From Lathyrus oleraceus (taxonomy: Eukaryota > Streptophyta > Magnoliopsida > Fabales > Fabaceae): DNA of 64,000 nt. The position numbers and the translations under genes were made by a program. Shown piece after piece: positions 44,871 through 56,777 of the stretch. Below the pieces are notes generated by a model. The model made no database searches. It was not told the origin of the DNA and saw only the letters and a program-made list of their open reading frames with translations. Position 1 is the first letter of the stretch, and the number at the start of each line of letters is the position of its first letter. Location: contig NC_066583.1 in the NCBI RefSeq assembly GCF_024323335.1, forward strand, positions 367,719,877 through 367,783,876. Direction: 5' to 3'.

Positions 44871-47460
44871 GAGTCCAGGCAAAAAAGGGCATCCCGGCGA
44901 ACCAAGAAAAAAAGAGAAAAGGTTCGGGCAAAAATTAGGGATAAAAGAAAAAACTGTACACCCGGCAAGTCGAAAACCCCACAAGGGCGACTTGGGCAAA
45001 AAAGGGTATCCCGATGGACTGAAAACCCGAAAGGGCGGTCCAGGCAAAAGAGGGATTGAAACGAACAACTGCGTCCAGCATGATCGTTTGTGCTTTTGGA
45101 TAGGACTCGGCTAATCTCCGACAGAGATCGATCGGAAGCGTCTTGTTCAGAAAACAGAAAATGCGGAAAGTCTTGAGGACATATGAGGTGTAACTGAGTC
45201 GAAACCCGATGAGATCACGGTTTCACATTGCCATTAGGATAGATTTTTTCCTTTTATGTGCAATCACCTCTTTTCAGGGTTTGCTTCCTGTGTGTCGCTC
45301 GGTTTTGAGCCGTCTTTTTCAGTCAGTAAAATGCATGTTCAGTCAAATGGTTTTGTTTTTGTTTTAATTACCGCTTTGATTACGAAAACATCCGTTTATT
45401 TTGATAAGAATATTTGCATTTTGAAACATGGAGATCCCTTCCGATGCATGCTTACAAGGTTGAAAGCGTGATCTTATTCTGAAGTTTGAGTGACCTAGGT
45501 GTTGAAATGTTGGCACGCCTGGGGCACGCTTTTATCTAACGATCTCTTGTGCGGGTGCTGTTAGATATCCTCATTCATTGGAAGGTTGTGGTATGAAGCC
45601 TTTTGATAAGAGATCCCCGCAGAGTCCAATCAGGGGCAAGGGATAGAAGAACGGTGAAAAAACGACGAAAGAAGGACGGCGATCCTAGAGAGTAATCAAG
45701 AAGACTCTTCAAAGTCTGACGACTGGAAAGTTTGTATGAATCCCAGAATTTCGATCCCCGTAAAGCACGGAGTAGTCGGGAATACAAGGTGATGACTCAG
45801 AAAAGTCCAGACGAGTCTGGGAGTTCTCAAAAGTGGGAAGTCAACACTGTGGTTGGAAGATGAATGCCAGTGTTCGACGAGTCGACGGGTGTTCTGTGTC
45901 AAAAAAGGTCGTATCTCCCAAGTGGGTCTGAAAGTGTTATTTCTCTAGCCGATTCGAGATCGGTGTCTCCTCAGAGAGCTTGAAGGTTGCCATGTCCCCC
46001 AGTGGGAGTATCAGTGGGTGGTTCGTTTCTCAGGGTTGAGGACGTATCCCCAGCGTGGTTGTGAATGCTTACCCCCGGGGAAGTTGCGGATGTCTACCTC
46101 CAGTGTGGCCTAGCATATTATTTCCTCAGCAGAGTGGTGCAGGCCTCTCTCCAACAGAGTTAGGCATTTCCCCATCAGGGTGTGGAGTGTTTTCCCCTAG
46201 TGGATCTCCGTAGCAAAGGGTTTGTGTTGATGGTTTTCCCCTATCAAGGTCCCCGAGCGGATCGAGTCCGGTGATATCCCCAGTAGAGATAGGCATTGGT
46301 TGCCTCCCCTAGCAGGGTAATCCCCTAAGCAGTTCGGGTTCGATAGAGTTCATCCCCAGCAAGGGTTGTTTTTCCCCAGCAGGGTGGAAATGGACGTGGT
46401 ATTGAAATCTTCAGCAAGGTTCCTGGGGCTCCCCGGTGTTGTCTCTGGAGGAGACATGTTTTTATGCATTCATCATCTAGATAAGCTTAGCATATTGCAT
46501 CATTAGTGCGTAGCTTTTCCATGATCATGGGGCATTGCGCTAAAAAAAACTCATGCATTAGCATTGCAAATATATCCATTAGCCCTTAGCCGTGGTGACC
46601 AAAATGGGTTGTTGGAAGGAGTTTAGCCTCACGCCATTGGATCGATTTCAGAATTGGGTTCCCCAGCAGGGTAGAAAGGTGTTTTCCCAACAAGTGACTC
46701 CGCAAGTGAGCGGGTATCCCCAGCAGTGTTACTCCCCAGAATTGGTAGCATCTTGCAAGCTTGGTTTGTTCCCCTAGCAGATGTGGGTGTGTCTGATCTC
46801 TCCATATAGAGTCGACCCCTTAAGCAGAAAGTGTCTGTCATTTCCTTCTGCACTCCCCACTGAGTTATATCCTCGTGGATGACGGTTGTTTCCGTTCCCT
46901 CCCTACATACCTAATGGGATGGGTTTTTCCTATTGAGTTCTTTCCTCATTAGGATGAGTCTTGATTTAGTTTGCCTTTTTAGATCGATCCTAAATTGGCT
47001 TCCTTGTGGCTGTCTCTTGTGCTTCCCTGTGGTATAAATGAATAGTTGCTCACTAACCGGCACTCATTCATCTTATCCTCAGCGGAATTTGGTGGCCTCT
47101 GCCTACAAACCAGCAGTTGTAAGTCCTATCTTTGTGGTCTTCTACCTACTATCCGGTAGATGTGAATCCTCTTTTCTCCCCTTGGTGGAGTTAACCCTTT
47201 GTGCTCATCCTATCGATGACTGGTTGTTTTCCTGTGGTTTTCTGCCTACTAACTGGTAGATGTAATCCCCTCTTTGTGGTTATCATTATCCAGTTCGGTA
47301 TTGATATTCCTTTCACCTTTCGGATATTTGCTCCGATTAAGCAACTTTATCCCCAGTGGGTCCTCTTTCATTCACCGTTTGCTGGTAATGTTTGTGGTTT
47401 CCCCTTTTGATTGGTCATCTTTGCATACCCAGTCCTGGTACCCCGATGCCTTCCTTTTTC
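44871..47460 (+). other. First part of element D 3' region, rich in CCCCAGCAG-like motifs
   Basis: No supported ORF. The start shares with element C (56800-57000) the phrases aaggttcgggcaaaaattag, gtacacccgg and tccaggcaaaag. From 45980 to 46800 it carries more than 15 degenerate copies of tccccagcagggt or tccccagtagag, for example near 46270, 46372, 46660 and 46718. Confidence 0.7.
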
Positions 47461-48206
47461 GGTCGATTTATCCTTTAACAACCTACAACCTGGTTAGGAT
47501 AATCCTCCATGCGAGTATATTGTCTACGTTTTGACGGCTATAGATAATATATCTCATGCGCTCTTTGGTCAATCTTTTGATTGTTTTCACCATCAGAGTA
47601 AGATTCGTATTCCTTTGTTCGGAATCGAATGTCCATCCTTTAACAAGATTGCTTTGCTCGCTCTCTTCAGGATGTTGAGTGTTTTGGAACACACACCAAT
47701 TCACGATTTCGGTCGATTTATCCTCTAACAACCTACAAACCGGTTAGGATAATCCTCCATGCGAGTATATTGTCTACGTTTTGACGGCTATAGATAATAT
47801 ATCTCATGCGCTCTTTGGTCAATCTTTTGATTGTTTTCACCATCAAAGTAAGATTTGTATTCCTTTGTTCGGAATCGAATGTCCATCCTTTAACAAGATT
47901 GCTTTGCTCGCTCTCTTCAGGATGTTGAGTGTTTTGGAACACACACCAATTCACGATTTCGGTCGATTTATCCTCTAACAACCTACAAACCGGTTAGGAT
48001 AATCCTCCATGCGAGTATATTGTCTATGTTTTGACGGCTATAGATGATATATCTCATGCGCTCTTTGGTTGAAACCTTTGTTTGCTTCCCCCACTGAGTA
48101 AGATTCGTATTCCTTGTGGAATCGAATGTCCATCCTTTAACAAGACTGCTTTGCTAGCCCTCTTCAGGATGATGAGTGCTTTGGAACACAAATCAATTCA
48201 CGCTTT
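47461..48206. repeat. Tandem triplication with a 250-bp unit
   Basis: Units start ggtcgatttatcct at 47461, 47711 and 47961. The first two are nearly identical. The third is diverged and shortened. The 82-codon ORFs on the minus strand at 47483 and 47733 are copies of the same chance frame. Confidence 0.9.
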
Positions 48207-48289
48207 GGTCGATCACCTTTTTCATGCCTACAACCCGGCATCCTTGGTGTTCCTTCCTGTCTGCTCCCTGTCGTGACCTTGATCCCCAG

Positions 48290-49640
48290 TGAGCTACCTC
48301 TCCGTTGGTTTCGATAAACGTCGAGTTTTTCCTAGTTATCCGTTGATATCTAGTTGTATCTCCTTTCCGTCATCCGTCGATGTACGTTCCTCCTCTCCGT
48401 TGGTGTCGATAAACGTCGAGTTTTTCCCAATCGTCCGTCGACGTTTGGTTGAGTCTTGTTTTCTCTCCCCAGAAGAGTCCTCCTCTCCGTTGGTGTCGAT
48501 AAACGTCGAGTTTTTCTTATGCGTCCGATGACGTATAGTTGCTTATTCCCCACAGATCATTAGTTAATGGCTGTTAATTCCCCCCAGAGTTACCTCTCTG
48601 TTGGTTTCCATAAACGTCGAGTTTTTCCCGATCGTCTGTTGGCGGTTGTTGGTGATATATTTCCCCATGCAGAGTTACCTCTCCGTTGGTCTCGGTAAAC
48701 ATTGAGTTTTTCTCATTCATCCGTTGACGTCTGATTGTATATCTCTTTCCCAGTCATTTGTTAATGTCTGGTTGCTTCCCAGCCAGAATCCCCAGTAGAG
48801 TCGTCGTTGGGCGTCCTATTCGGTTTCCGGTTGTTATACCCCTTCCTTAGTAAAGTGGCTTCTCCTCTCCGTTGGTGTCGATAAACGTCGAGTTTTTCCT
48901 AGTTATCCGTTGATATCTAGTTGTATTTTCCCCACAGGTCGTCCGTTGATGTCTGTTTACCTCTCCGTTGGTCTCGATAAACGTTGAGTTTTTCCCAATC
49001 GTCCACTGACGTTTGGTTGTGATTAGCTTTTTCCCCAGTAAGTCTCCTTCTCCGTTGGTGTCGATAAACGTTGAGCTTCTCCCGTTCGTCCGTTGACGTC
49101 TGGTCGAGTTTTCTCCTTCTCCGTTGGTGTCGATAAACGTCGAGCTTCTCCCGTTCGTCCGTTGACGTCTGGTCGAGTCTTCTCCTTCTCCGTTGGTGTC
49201 GATAAACGTCGAGTTTTTCCTAGTTATCCGTTGATAACTAGTTGTATCCCTTTCACCTCAGATTCTCCTTCTCCGTTGGTGTCGATAAACGTCGAGCTTC
49301 TCCCGTTCGTCCGTTGACGTCTGGTCGAGTTTTCTCCTTCCCCGTTGGTGTCGATAAACGTCGAGCTTCTCCCGTTCGTCCGTTGACGTCTGGTCGAGTC
49401 TTCCCAGTCATCCGTTGATGTTTGTTACCTCTCCGTTGGTCTTGGTAAACGTCGAGTTTTTCCTGGTCGTCCCCAGTAGAGTTACCTCTCCGTTGGTCTT
49501 GGTAAACGTTGAGTTTTTCCCATTACGTCCGTTGACGTATGGTTGTATCTCTTCCAGTCATTCATTAATGTCTGGTTACCTCTCCGTTGGTCTCGGTAAA
49601 CGTTGAGTTTTTCCTAGTCGTCCGTTGACGTCTAGTTGTG
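48290..49640. repeat. Tandem array of about 15 units containing gttggtgtcgataaacgtcg
   Basis: The box ccgttggtgtcgataaacgt or a variant recurs 15 times, from about 48303 to 49585. Spacing is 56-110 bp, shortest and most regular (about 68-84 bp) at 49053-49345. Each is followed by a gtccgttgacgtctgg-like box. The array ends about 230 bp before the polypurine tract. Translation of any frame is repetitive and not coding. Confidence 0.9.
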
Positions 49641-49861
49641 ATTCCCATTCCTATTCATCGTGTTATGATGTGTGGATGTGACTGTACCTTTGGAAAAAAA
49701 ACCAAAATCCTCAGTAATAAGGATCAGATCCCAGTGGACGTTTCCGTTGGTGGATCCCCGCATTGTGCAAATTTCTACGGTTCTTCGGTATTCAATCCCT
49801 ATTTACCCTGAAAGTCTGACAGCCATTGCTCTCATCCATTCGGGTTCCCAGTTGATTGAAT

Positions 49862-49870
49862 AGGGGCAGC
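49862..49870 (+). other. Polypurine tract of element D
   Basis: AGGGGCAGC directly before the 3' LTR. Confidence 0.85.
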
Positions 49871-52800
49871 TGTAGCACCTCAAATTTGCACCTCCCAGTT
49901 TGTACATTCATTTTCATGATTAGGTCATTAACATTAACATTGTCCACTGCATAGCATTGCATTGTCCTTTGCCCAAGTGCAAGTCATCAGTTAACTGGCT
50001 GGAAGGATCAGTTGTGCAACCAAGCATGTGCATTTCCTATTGAAGCAAAGCCCTAGGGTTGATTCAACGAGTTCATGTGACCTAGGGATCATTTTGGAGT
50101 GGTTTGTCCAAAGATTGGATGTTCAGAAGTCATCAGTCAAGCTGGATTTCATCTGAAACCCTAGAAAGTCAACTGTGGTCAACTGTGCCTGAATTCATGG
50201 ATTTGAAGGTGGGAGATGGTTTGAAAGGCCTCATTCATGTCCATACAAGTCTCATTTGACATGTCAAAGATCATCATTGAAGAATTTGAGGTCAGATGAA
50301 AAGTTTCCAAAAATAGTAAGTGACCTGTAATTTCAAACTGCCAAAAATGGAAAGGTCTTCTCCTCAAATTTACATCATCATACAAGCTTCAAATGGAATT
50401 TTGTCCAACATGAAAGTTGAAGATCTTGCTCTCACCTTTCCAAAAAGTCAAAGAGTATCCATTTCTCATTTGTGGTTGACAAGTTATGATCAAATCATTA
50501 TCAAGAATTTTTGAACTTCAAAGTGGGATAACTTTCACACCATTTGGCCAAATTGAGTGGGGTTTCTTGCTACAATCTCCATTTGACATGCTCTATCCAA
50601 ATTATTCATTACATTTCATCAAAACTCATCACATAAAAATGGCATTTTCAAGGTGAATTGAATTTGAAAAAGGGAGGGAAAAAAGTCATTTTCAAGAGTA
50701 TGCATTTTCCACACATAATTCCACTTCCAATTGGTCTGAAATGATATTCGGAGGGTGTTTGGCCAATAATTCATGCACTGTAGCAAGGCATTGCATACAT
50801 GAGGGTGGCATGACCATTTGTACATAAACTTGCATTTTCACTAATCACTTTGGTTTTGGCTAAGCTTAATTAAGGAATTGATTAATCCACCATATATAAG
50901 GCTAATGTTAACTGTTTTCAGGATGAACACTTCATTCAAACAGATCTAGATCCAAAAATAGCAAATTCTCTCAACTTTTGTTCTTCATTTTTCTGCAAAT
51001 TCTCCAAGAACATTGCATTGGATCTTCATTGCTCAAGCATTCACAAGCATTGTTGAAGAAGATTGAGGCCAGGATCTTCCATTTTCGAGCAAATTCAAGA
51101 GCTGTTACATAGAGCTTCATCAATGGCAGATCAGAATTAGAGCAAGATCAAGCACCATTGGGCTTCGAATCTCCACTCATTCATCAACCTAAGCATCAAA
51201 GAAGTTCTGTTTCACCATTACAAGGCCAAGGAACTACAAATTCAGTGCTGTCATCAATTAGAGGTTGGAAATCGATCCTTATAATTGCTGAAATCATGAT
51301 GTGTATTCTGTAGATCCTTGATTGTGGAGCATGTTGCACTTTGTAGTTTTAAATTTCATCAAGAAAGGAGAGAGTTATCATGAATTTAAGTTTGAGATGT
51401 AGAACTTATTTCGCTCGATCTGGATTTATTAGCATGAATTAGGCTTAATTGGTTATGGATTGTTGTTGTGCTTGAGAAGACGAATCTATTGATGTATTGC
51501 TTGCTAATTTCTGTGACATTTGTTCATCACCTGGAAATTGCATGAAGAACAGTTTGAATGCGCGCATGAACCCTAACCAGAACGTGTTTGATCCGCCTGG
51601 CCATATGTTTGCATGATTTTCCTTGTTTTTCATCCATGAGCCAATCAAACATAGCCATGTGTATTAGTGAAACGGCGCGTTTCACTTGAAACGCGCCAGA
51701 TTCAAATGTGAACAAGGCTCGATTCCGAGCGAGGACACTTTCCTTTTGGCATTTGCATTATTTTTCACATATACTTCACATGTGCATATCACTTGTTCAC
51801 CTTTTTTTATTTTTTCTTCTCAATAGAAAAATCATAACTCATTCAATATTTGTCCAATTAATATGAGATTTTTTCCGTGATGATCCTTGTCATGTCTACT
51901 ATTTTATGGTGATTTTTATGAAAATTGTGCACGTGTGGATTTCTGTTTTGGCTAGGGTTTGCTCATACATGTCATTTGTTGCACATTGCTTGCTATTTTG
52001 CTCATGAAATTATGATGCTTAATTGGATGGAGCTGAAATTTTGTGTGCATAATCTAAACACCTTGAGGAGCATTTTGGTATATAGTTTGTGATTTTTGCA
52101 TTCCTGGTTTGTGAAATATGACCTGATCATTGGAGGTGTGAGAATTTGTGTCACACCATTTCTTGCTTGACTTCTTGATTTTATTTTCCATGCCATATGA
52201 ACTTGAAATGAGCTGAATATTTGCATGATGATACCTCTGGATATAAGTTTCACTTGTGAATTTTTGTGGAATTTTTGAGTGCATTTCCAATTTGTTTGAG
52301 AATTTCCTCCCTATTTGACCAATTGTGGATTTTTTGTGAGTCATGATCTCATATGATTTGTGAAATTCTTGTGGTTTATTGGATGGACTTGAAATTTGGC
52401 ATGTGTATTATAGACATCTTGAAGTTTGTCATGGCTTTGATTTGGTTCATTTATCATGTGTAGTTTCTGTTTTATGCTTGCTTGAAGTTGATATATGATT
52501 TGGTGCCTTGTATGAGCTTGTATTTGCATACCTTGCCTTATGGATTTTAATTCACTTGCTTCCCTTGGTCCAAATGACTTGAAATTTGGTGTATAGGTCA
52601 TGTTATGAATTCTGTTTAACCATGAATTTTTTGGGGATTTATTGAATGTTTGTGAGTTGATTTGAGTTGAATCATTCTGTTTGGTTCTATGAGGTTCTAG
52701 CTTGCATGTTTGACCATGATTGATGTATGAAATGATATTGGTTGATGATATGAATGTGAGACCACTTCGATTTGTTTCTTATTTGATTGAACTTGATTTT

Positions 52801-54564
52801 GGATAAGTTTCATGTTCTGTTTTGGTTTATTGCTCTCATTTTGACCCTAGGCCTTGTCCTAGTGGTTTGTGCTCTCACATTTGAGCTTTGTTTCAGGTCA
52901 AAGAGCACAATTGCTTATGCTTGATGATGTGCACTCAATTGGAGTTGGTTTATAGCTTGTTTATGACTAACTTTGAGTTTGTTTTGTAGGCATTGAGACT
53001 TGTACTTATGCCTTGTGGCTTGCACCTTTGTGCATTGATGCTTGTTATCTGTTTGTGCTATGGACTTGTAATTTTCTGTTTGACTTGTGTTTGTCTGGTA
53101 TACTGATTATGTTGGATTGATTTCAGGTACCTTAGTTGCTATAGTTCCATTGTGAACTTGCTTTTGCTTTGCTTGCTAGCTTGAGCAGTGAGGTATAATG
53201 ATCTCTTCTCCATGTAGTCTGGAAGACCTGGCCTGTTACTTGGCTAGGCACCTGTCTGAAGTCCTCCTTAAGAGGCAATGCTTGTGCTTGTTTATCTTTG
53301 TCCCCAAGCAGGAAAAGACCTTTGATAAGGCAATTGGCAGACACAAGAGATGCATTGGGATATTAACTCAAGATCCTTGTACAGTTATACAGTTGAGTCA
53401 GTGTCGTAAGTGTAGAAGGGTTCCCACTTTCTGGACCCACACTTCATTGTCTGAAGCTCTCCCAGGCCAGGGATAAGAGCTGTGAAGTCTCATCTTCACT
53501 CACCTTTCATCAGCTTCACCCTAACTCTCAATGTTAGGGTTAAGAGCTAACATCACCCTGATACAGTTGGCTTGCTCTTGCAGCCTAACCTTTGTTTGAG
53601 CCCCACTTGGTGTGTATATAGTGTGTGCTATCTGTGATTGTTTGCTTTGATTGCTTGTGCTGTTTAGGTTTAGCTTGCTTCCTGTGCAAGTTAGATAGCA
53701 ACCTTGACTTAGGGATGATTATGCATGATAACATCTAGGCTCGAGTTAGTCTCCCTAGTTGTGTCTCCCTTTGTTATCTGGTTAGGCTAGTCTTGTGTCC
53801 CTGCGTAGGGGAACTATGTCGCCCTGATCCTCATACCAGATGAGGTACGTAGGCAGGAGATGAGCTGATCTCTCTGGGCGCCCTTTTTGTTTTGTCTTCG
53901 TGTGTGTTAGGAGATGGATGTAAGCCCAACGATTGGCATTCCGTATCCTCTTGTTGTGTGCTTGGAGTCCAGTATAAGTCCATCAAATGGCATCTGGTTT
54001 CCAGTGTGGGGTTTCTAGTGTGGGTGCGTTTTGGTTCGGAGTCTGATGTAAGTCCAGTGATTGGCATTCGGATTCCACGTTTGCCTGTGACTGTTGTGTT
54101 TGGTGTGCGTGAGCCGAGCTACGAATGCTCTGATTCTTCTTAGTCCAAGAAGATACGTATGCATAGGATGCGACATCCTAGCGATCATGTTTTCCCCTAG
54201 TCCGAACTACGTCGACTCTGATGTCTATGCCTGATAGACTACGTAGGCCCAGGATGCGATATCCTGCCGAGTCAGTTTCTTTTGTTTTCCTGTGTCTCTT
54301 TCAGCCAGTGTGTGTTTATTTGAGCAGCGTTTAGCAACCATATTCCTTCCTTTTGTGCGTGGATCCCGTCGAGTACGGCGAATGCGTAGGGGTGCTAATA
54401 CCTTCCCTTCGCATAACCGACTCCCGATCCCATTCTCTTTGGTCGCGAGACCATGCTTTTTCCAGGTTTACTTCGAGCGTTTCCTTTCCCTCTTTTGGGA
54501 TAAATAACGCACGGTGGCGGCTCGTTGTTTTCGTTTTCCCGCCAGTTTTTTGCGTAATGCGACA
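49871..54564 (+). mobile_element. 3' LTR of element D (4694 bp)
   Basis: It is co-linear with the 5' LTR. I saw 5 substitutions in the first 260 bp and fewer in the next several hundred. It lacks the 60-70 bp segment noted for the 5' LTR (junction near 53351) and has a 14-bp duplication near 54005 (gtgtggggtttcta). The hairpin modules are at 53813-54265 and one of their stems is broken (ctatgt for ctacgt). Confidence 0.9.
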
Positions 54565-54569
54565 TTATG

Positions 54570-56777
54570 TACTTGACAGTACTCGGTAAATCCATGGGTT
54601 GTATTCTCGGTCAACACGACGAGACAGGTAGGAAAGAGCATGCCATCTACTACCTGAGTAAAAAATTCACAGATTGCGAGTCGAGATACTCAATGCTTGA
54701 AAAGACATGTTGTGCACTTGCATGGGCTGCTAAGCGGTTGAGATAATACATGCTGACTCACACAACCTTATTGATCTCCAAGATGGATCCAATCAAGTAT
54801 ATATTCGAGAAGCCAGCTCTCACCGGAAGGGTTGCTCGTTGGCAAATGGTGCTGACAGAGTACGATATCCAGTATACATCCCAGAAAGCCATCAAGGGGA
54901 GTATTCTGTCACACTATCTTGCTCAACAGCCGGTTGAAGATTATGAGCCGATGAAGTTTGATTTCCCCGATGAAGACATCATGTTCCTCAAGATGAAAGA
55001 CTGTGAAGAGTCAGTTGTTGAGGAGGGACCTGATCTAGATGAAAAGTGGACTTTAATGTTTGATGGGGCCGTCAATGCCAAAGGAAGTGGAATTGGTGCT
55101 GTCATTACTACTCCGAAAGGTGCCCATATGCCTTTCACCGCTCATCTGACTTTTGAGTGCACCAATAATGAAGCTGAGTATGAATCCTGTATCTTGGGTA
55201 TTGAGCAAGCCATTGATTTGAGAATCAAGACTTTGGACATCTTCGGAGATTCAACTCTAGTGATCAATCAAGTGAATGGCAATTGGAATACTCTCCAGCC
55301 TACTCTGGTCCCCTACAGAGACTACACGAGAAAACTTTTAACTTTCTTCACAACAGTAAAGCTGTATCACATACCTCATGATGAGAATCAGGTAGCAGAT
55401 GCTCTCGCCACTCTATCCTCCATGATCAAGGTGATTTGGTGGAACCAGGTTCCCAGGATCGATGTCATGCGCCTTGATAGGGCCACGTATGTGTTTGCTG
55501 CTGAACTGGTAGTTGATGACAAGCATTGGTATCATGACATCAAGTGCTTTCTGAAGAATCAAGAGTACCCTGCAGGGACATCCAATAATGATAGAAAGAC
55601 TTTGAGAAGATTGGCAGGCAGTTTCTTCTTGAACAAAGACGATGTTCTATATAAGAGGAACTTCGACATGGTTTTGCTCAGATGCGTGGATAGACACGAA
55701 GCGGACATGTTAATGCAGGAAGTTCATGAAGGCTCCTTCGGTACTCATGTTGGCGGACTTGCAATGGATAAGAAATCATTGAGAGCGGGTTATTACTGGA
55801 TGACCATGGAATCTGATTGTTTCAAATATGCTCGGAAGTGTCATAAATGCCAGATTTATGCTGATAAGGTGCATGTGCCGCCAAATCCTCTGAATGTGAT
55901 GTCTTCGCCGTGGCCTTTTGCTATGTGGGGCATTGATATGATTGGAAAGATTGAGCCGACTGCCTCCAATGGGCGTCGCTTCATCCTTGTTGCCATCGAC
56001 TATTTCACCAAGTGGGTCGAAGCAGCATCATTCGCGAATGTCACCAGACATGTGGTTGCCCGATTCATTAAGAAAGAAATCATTTGTCGTTATGGGATTC
56101 CCGAAAGAATCATTACTGATAATGGTTCTAATCTCAATAACAAAATGATGAAGGAGTTGTGCCAGAACTTCAACATTCAGCATCACAATTCTTCCCCTTA
56201 TCGCCCTAAGATGAACGGCGCTGTTGAGGCAGCAAATAAGAACATAAAGAAGATTGTGCAGAAGATGGTTGTTACGTACAGAGATTGGCATGAGATGCTA
56301 CCTTTCGCCTTGCATGGGTACCATACTTTAGTACGTACATCGACCGGGGCAACCCCTTACTCCCTTGTGTATGGTATGGAAGCAGTCCTACCTGTTGAAG
56401 TGGAGATTCCTTCTCTAAGAGTCCTGTGGGATGCCAAGTTAGACGAAGCTGAATGGATTCGGACAAGGTTCAATGAGTTGAGTCTTATCGAAGAGAAGCG
56501 AATGGCAGCCATTTGTCATGGACAGTTGTATCAGAGTCGGATGAAGAGAGCCTTTGATCAGAAAGTGCGTCCTCGATGCTTCCAAGTCGAAGATTTAGTG
56601 TTGAAAAGGATCATTCCTCCTCAGACAGATCACAGGGGAAAGTGGACTCCTAACTATGATGGACCATACATTATTACCAAGATTTTCGATGGTGGGGCCT
56701 TAATACTGGAAACTATGGATGGTGAAGACTTCACTTCCCCCGTGAACTCAGACGCAGTTAAAAAATACTTCACATGA
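54570..56777 (+). pseudogene. Ogre-like pol, C-terminal part: RNase H and integrase of element C
   Basis: The frame resumes from 35547 after the TSD copy. It has a reverse transcriptase-connection RNase H-like part (LGQHDETGRKEHAIYYLS) and a TAA at 54744-54746. A clean 675-residue frame (54750-56777) follows. That frame holds a second, archaeal-type RNase H with D105, E143, D167 and D217, as expected of the Tat/Ogre lineage. It also has the integrase zinc finger (H326, H333, C364, C367) and the integrase core D396, D457, E493 with 35 residues between the last two. It ends DAVKKYFT. Integrase would insert element DNA into the genome. All listed active residues are present, so the domains decayed little, but the gene is split and has one stop and one frameshift. 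Confidence 0.85.

Larger units (their letters stand above)
35548..54564 (+). mobile_element. Ogre-like element D, complete 19,017 bp non-autonomous insertion, TSD ttatg
   Basis: Both LTRs are full length: 35548-40290 (4743 bp) and 49871-54564 (4694 bp). The PBS is at 40293-40310 and the polypurine tract at 49862-49870. The target duplication ttatg is at 35543-35547 and 54565-54569, inside element C's reverse transcriptase. Between the LTRs lie an uninterrupted gag-like ORF, a predicted intron, a heavily deleted pol and a 5-kb 3' region. The LTRs look about 1% different by eye over sampled stretches, which implies recent movement despite missing enzymes. Confidence 0.9.

Noticed and set aside
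47483..47981. Two identical 82-codon minus-strand ORFs
   Set aside because: They are copies of one chance frame in the 250-bp triplication.
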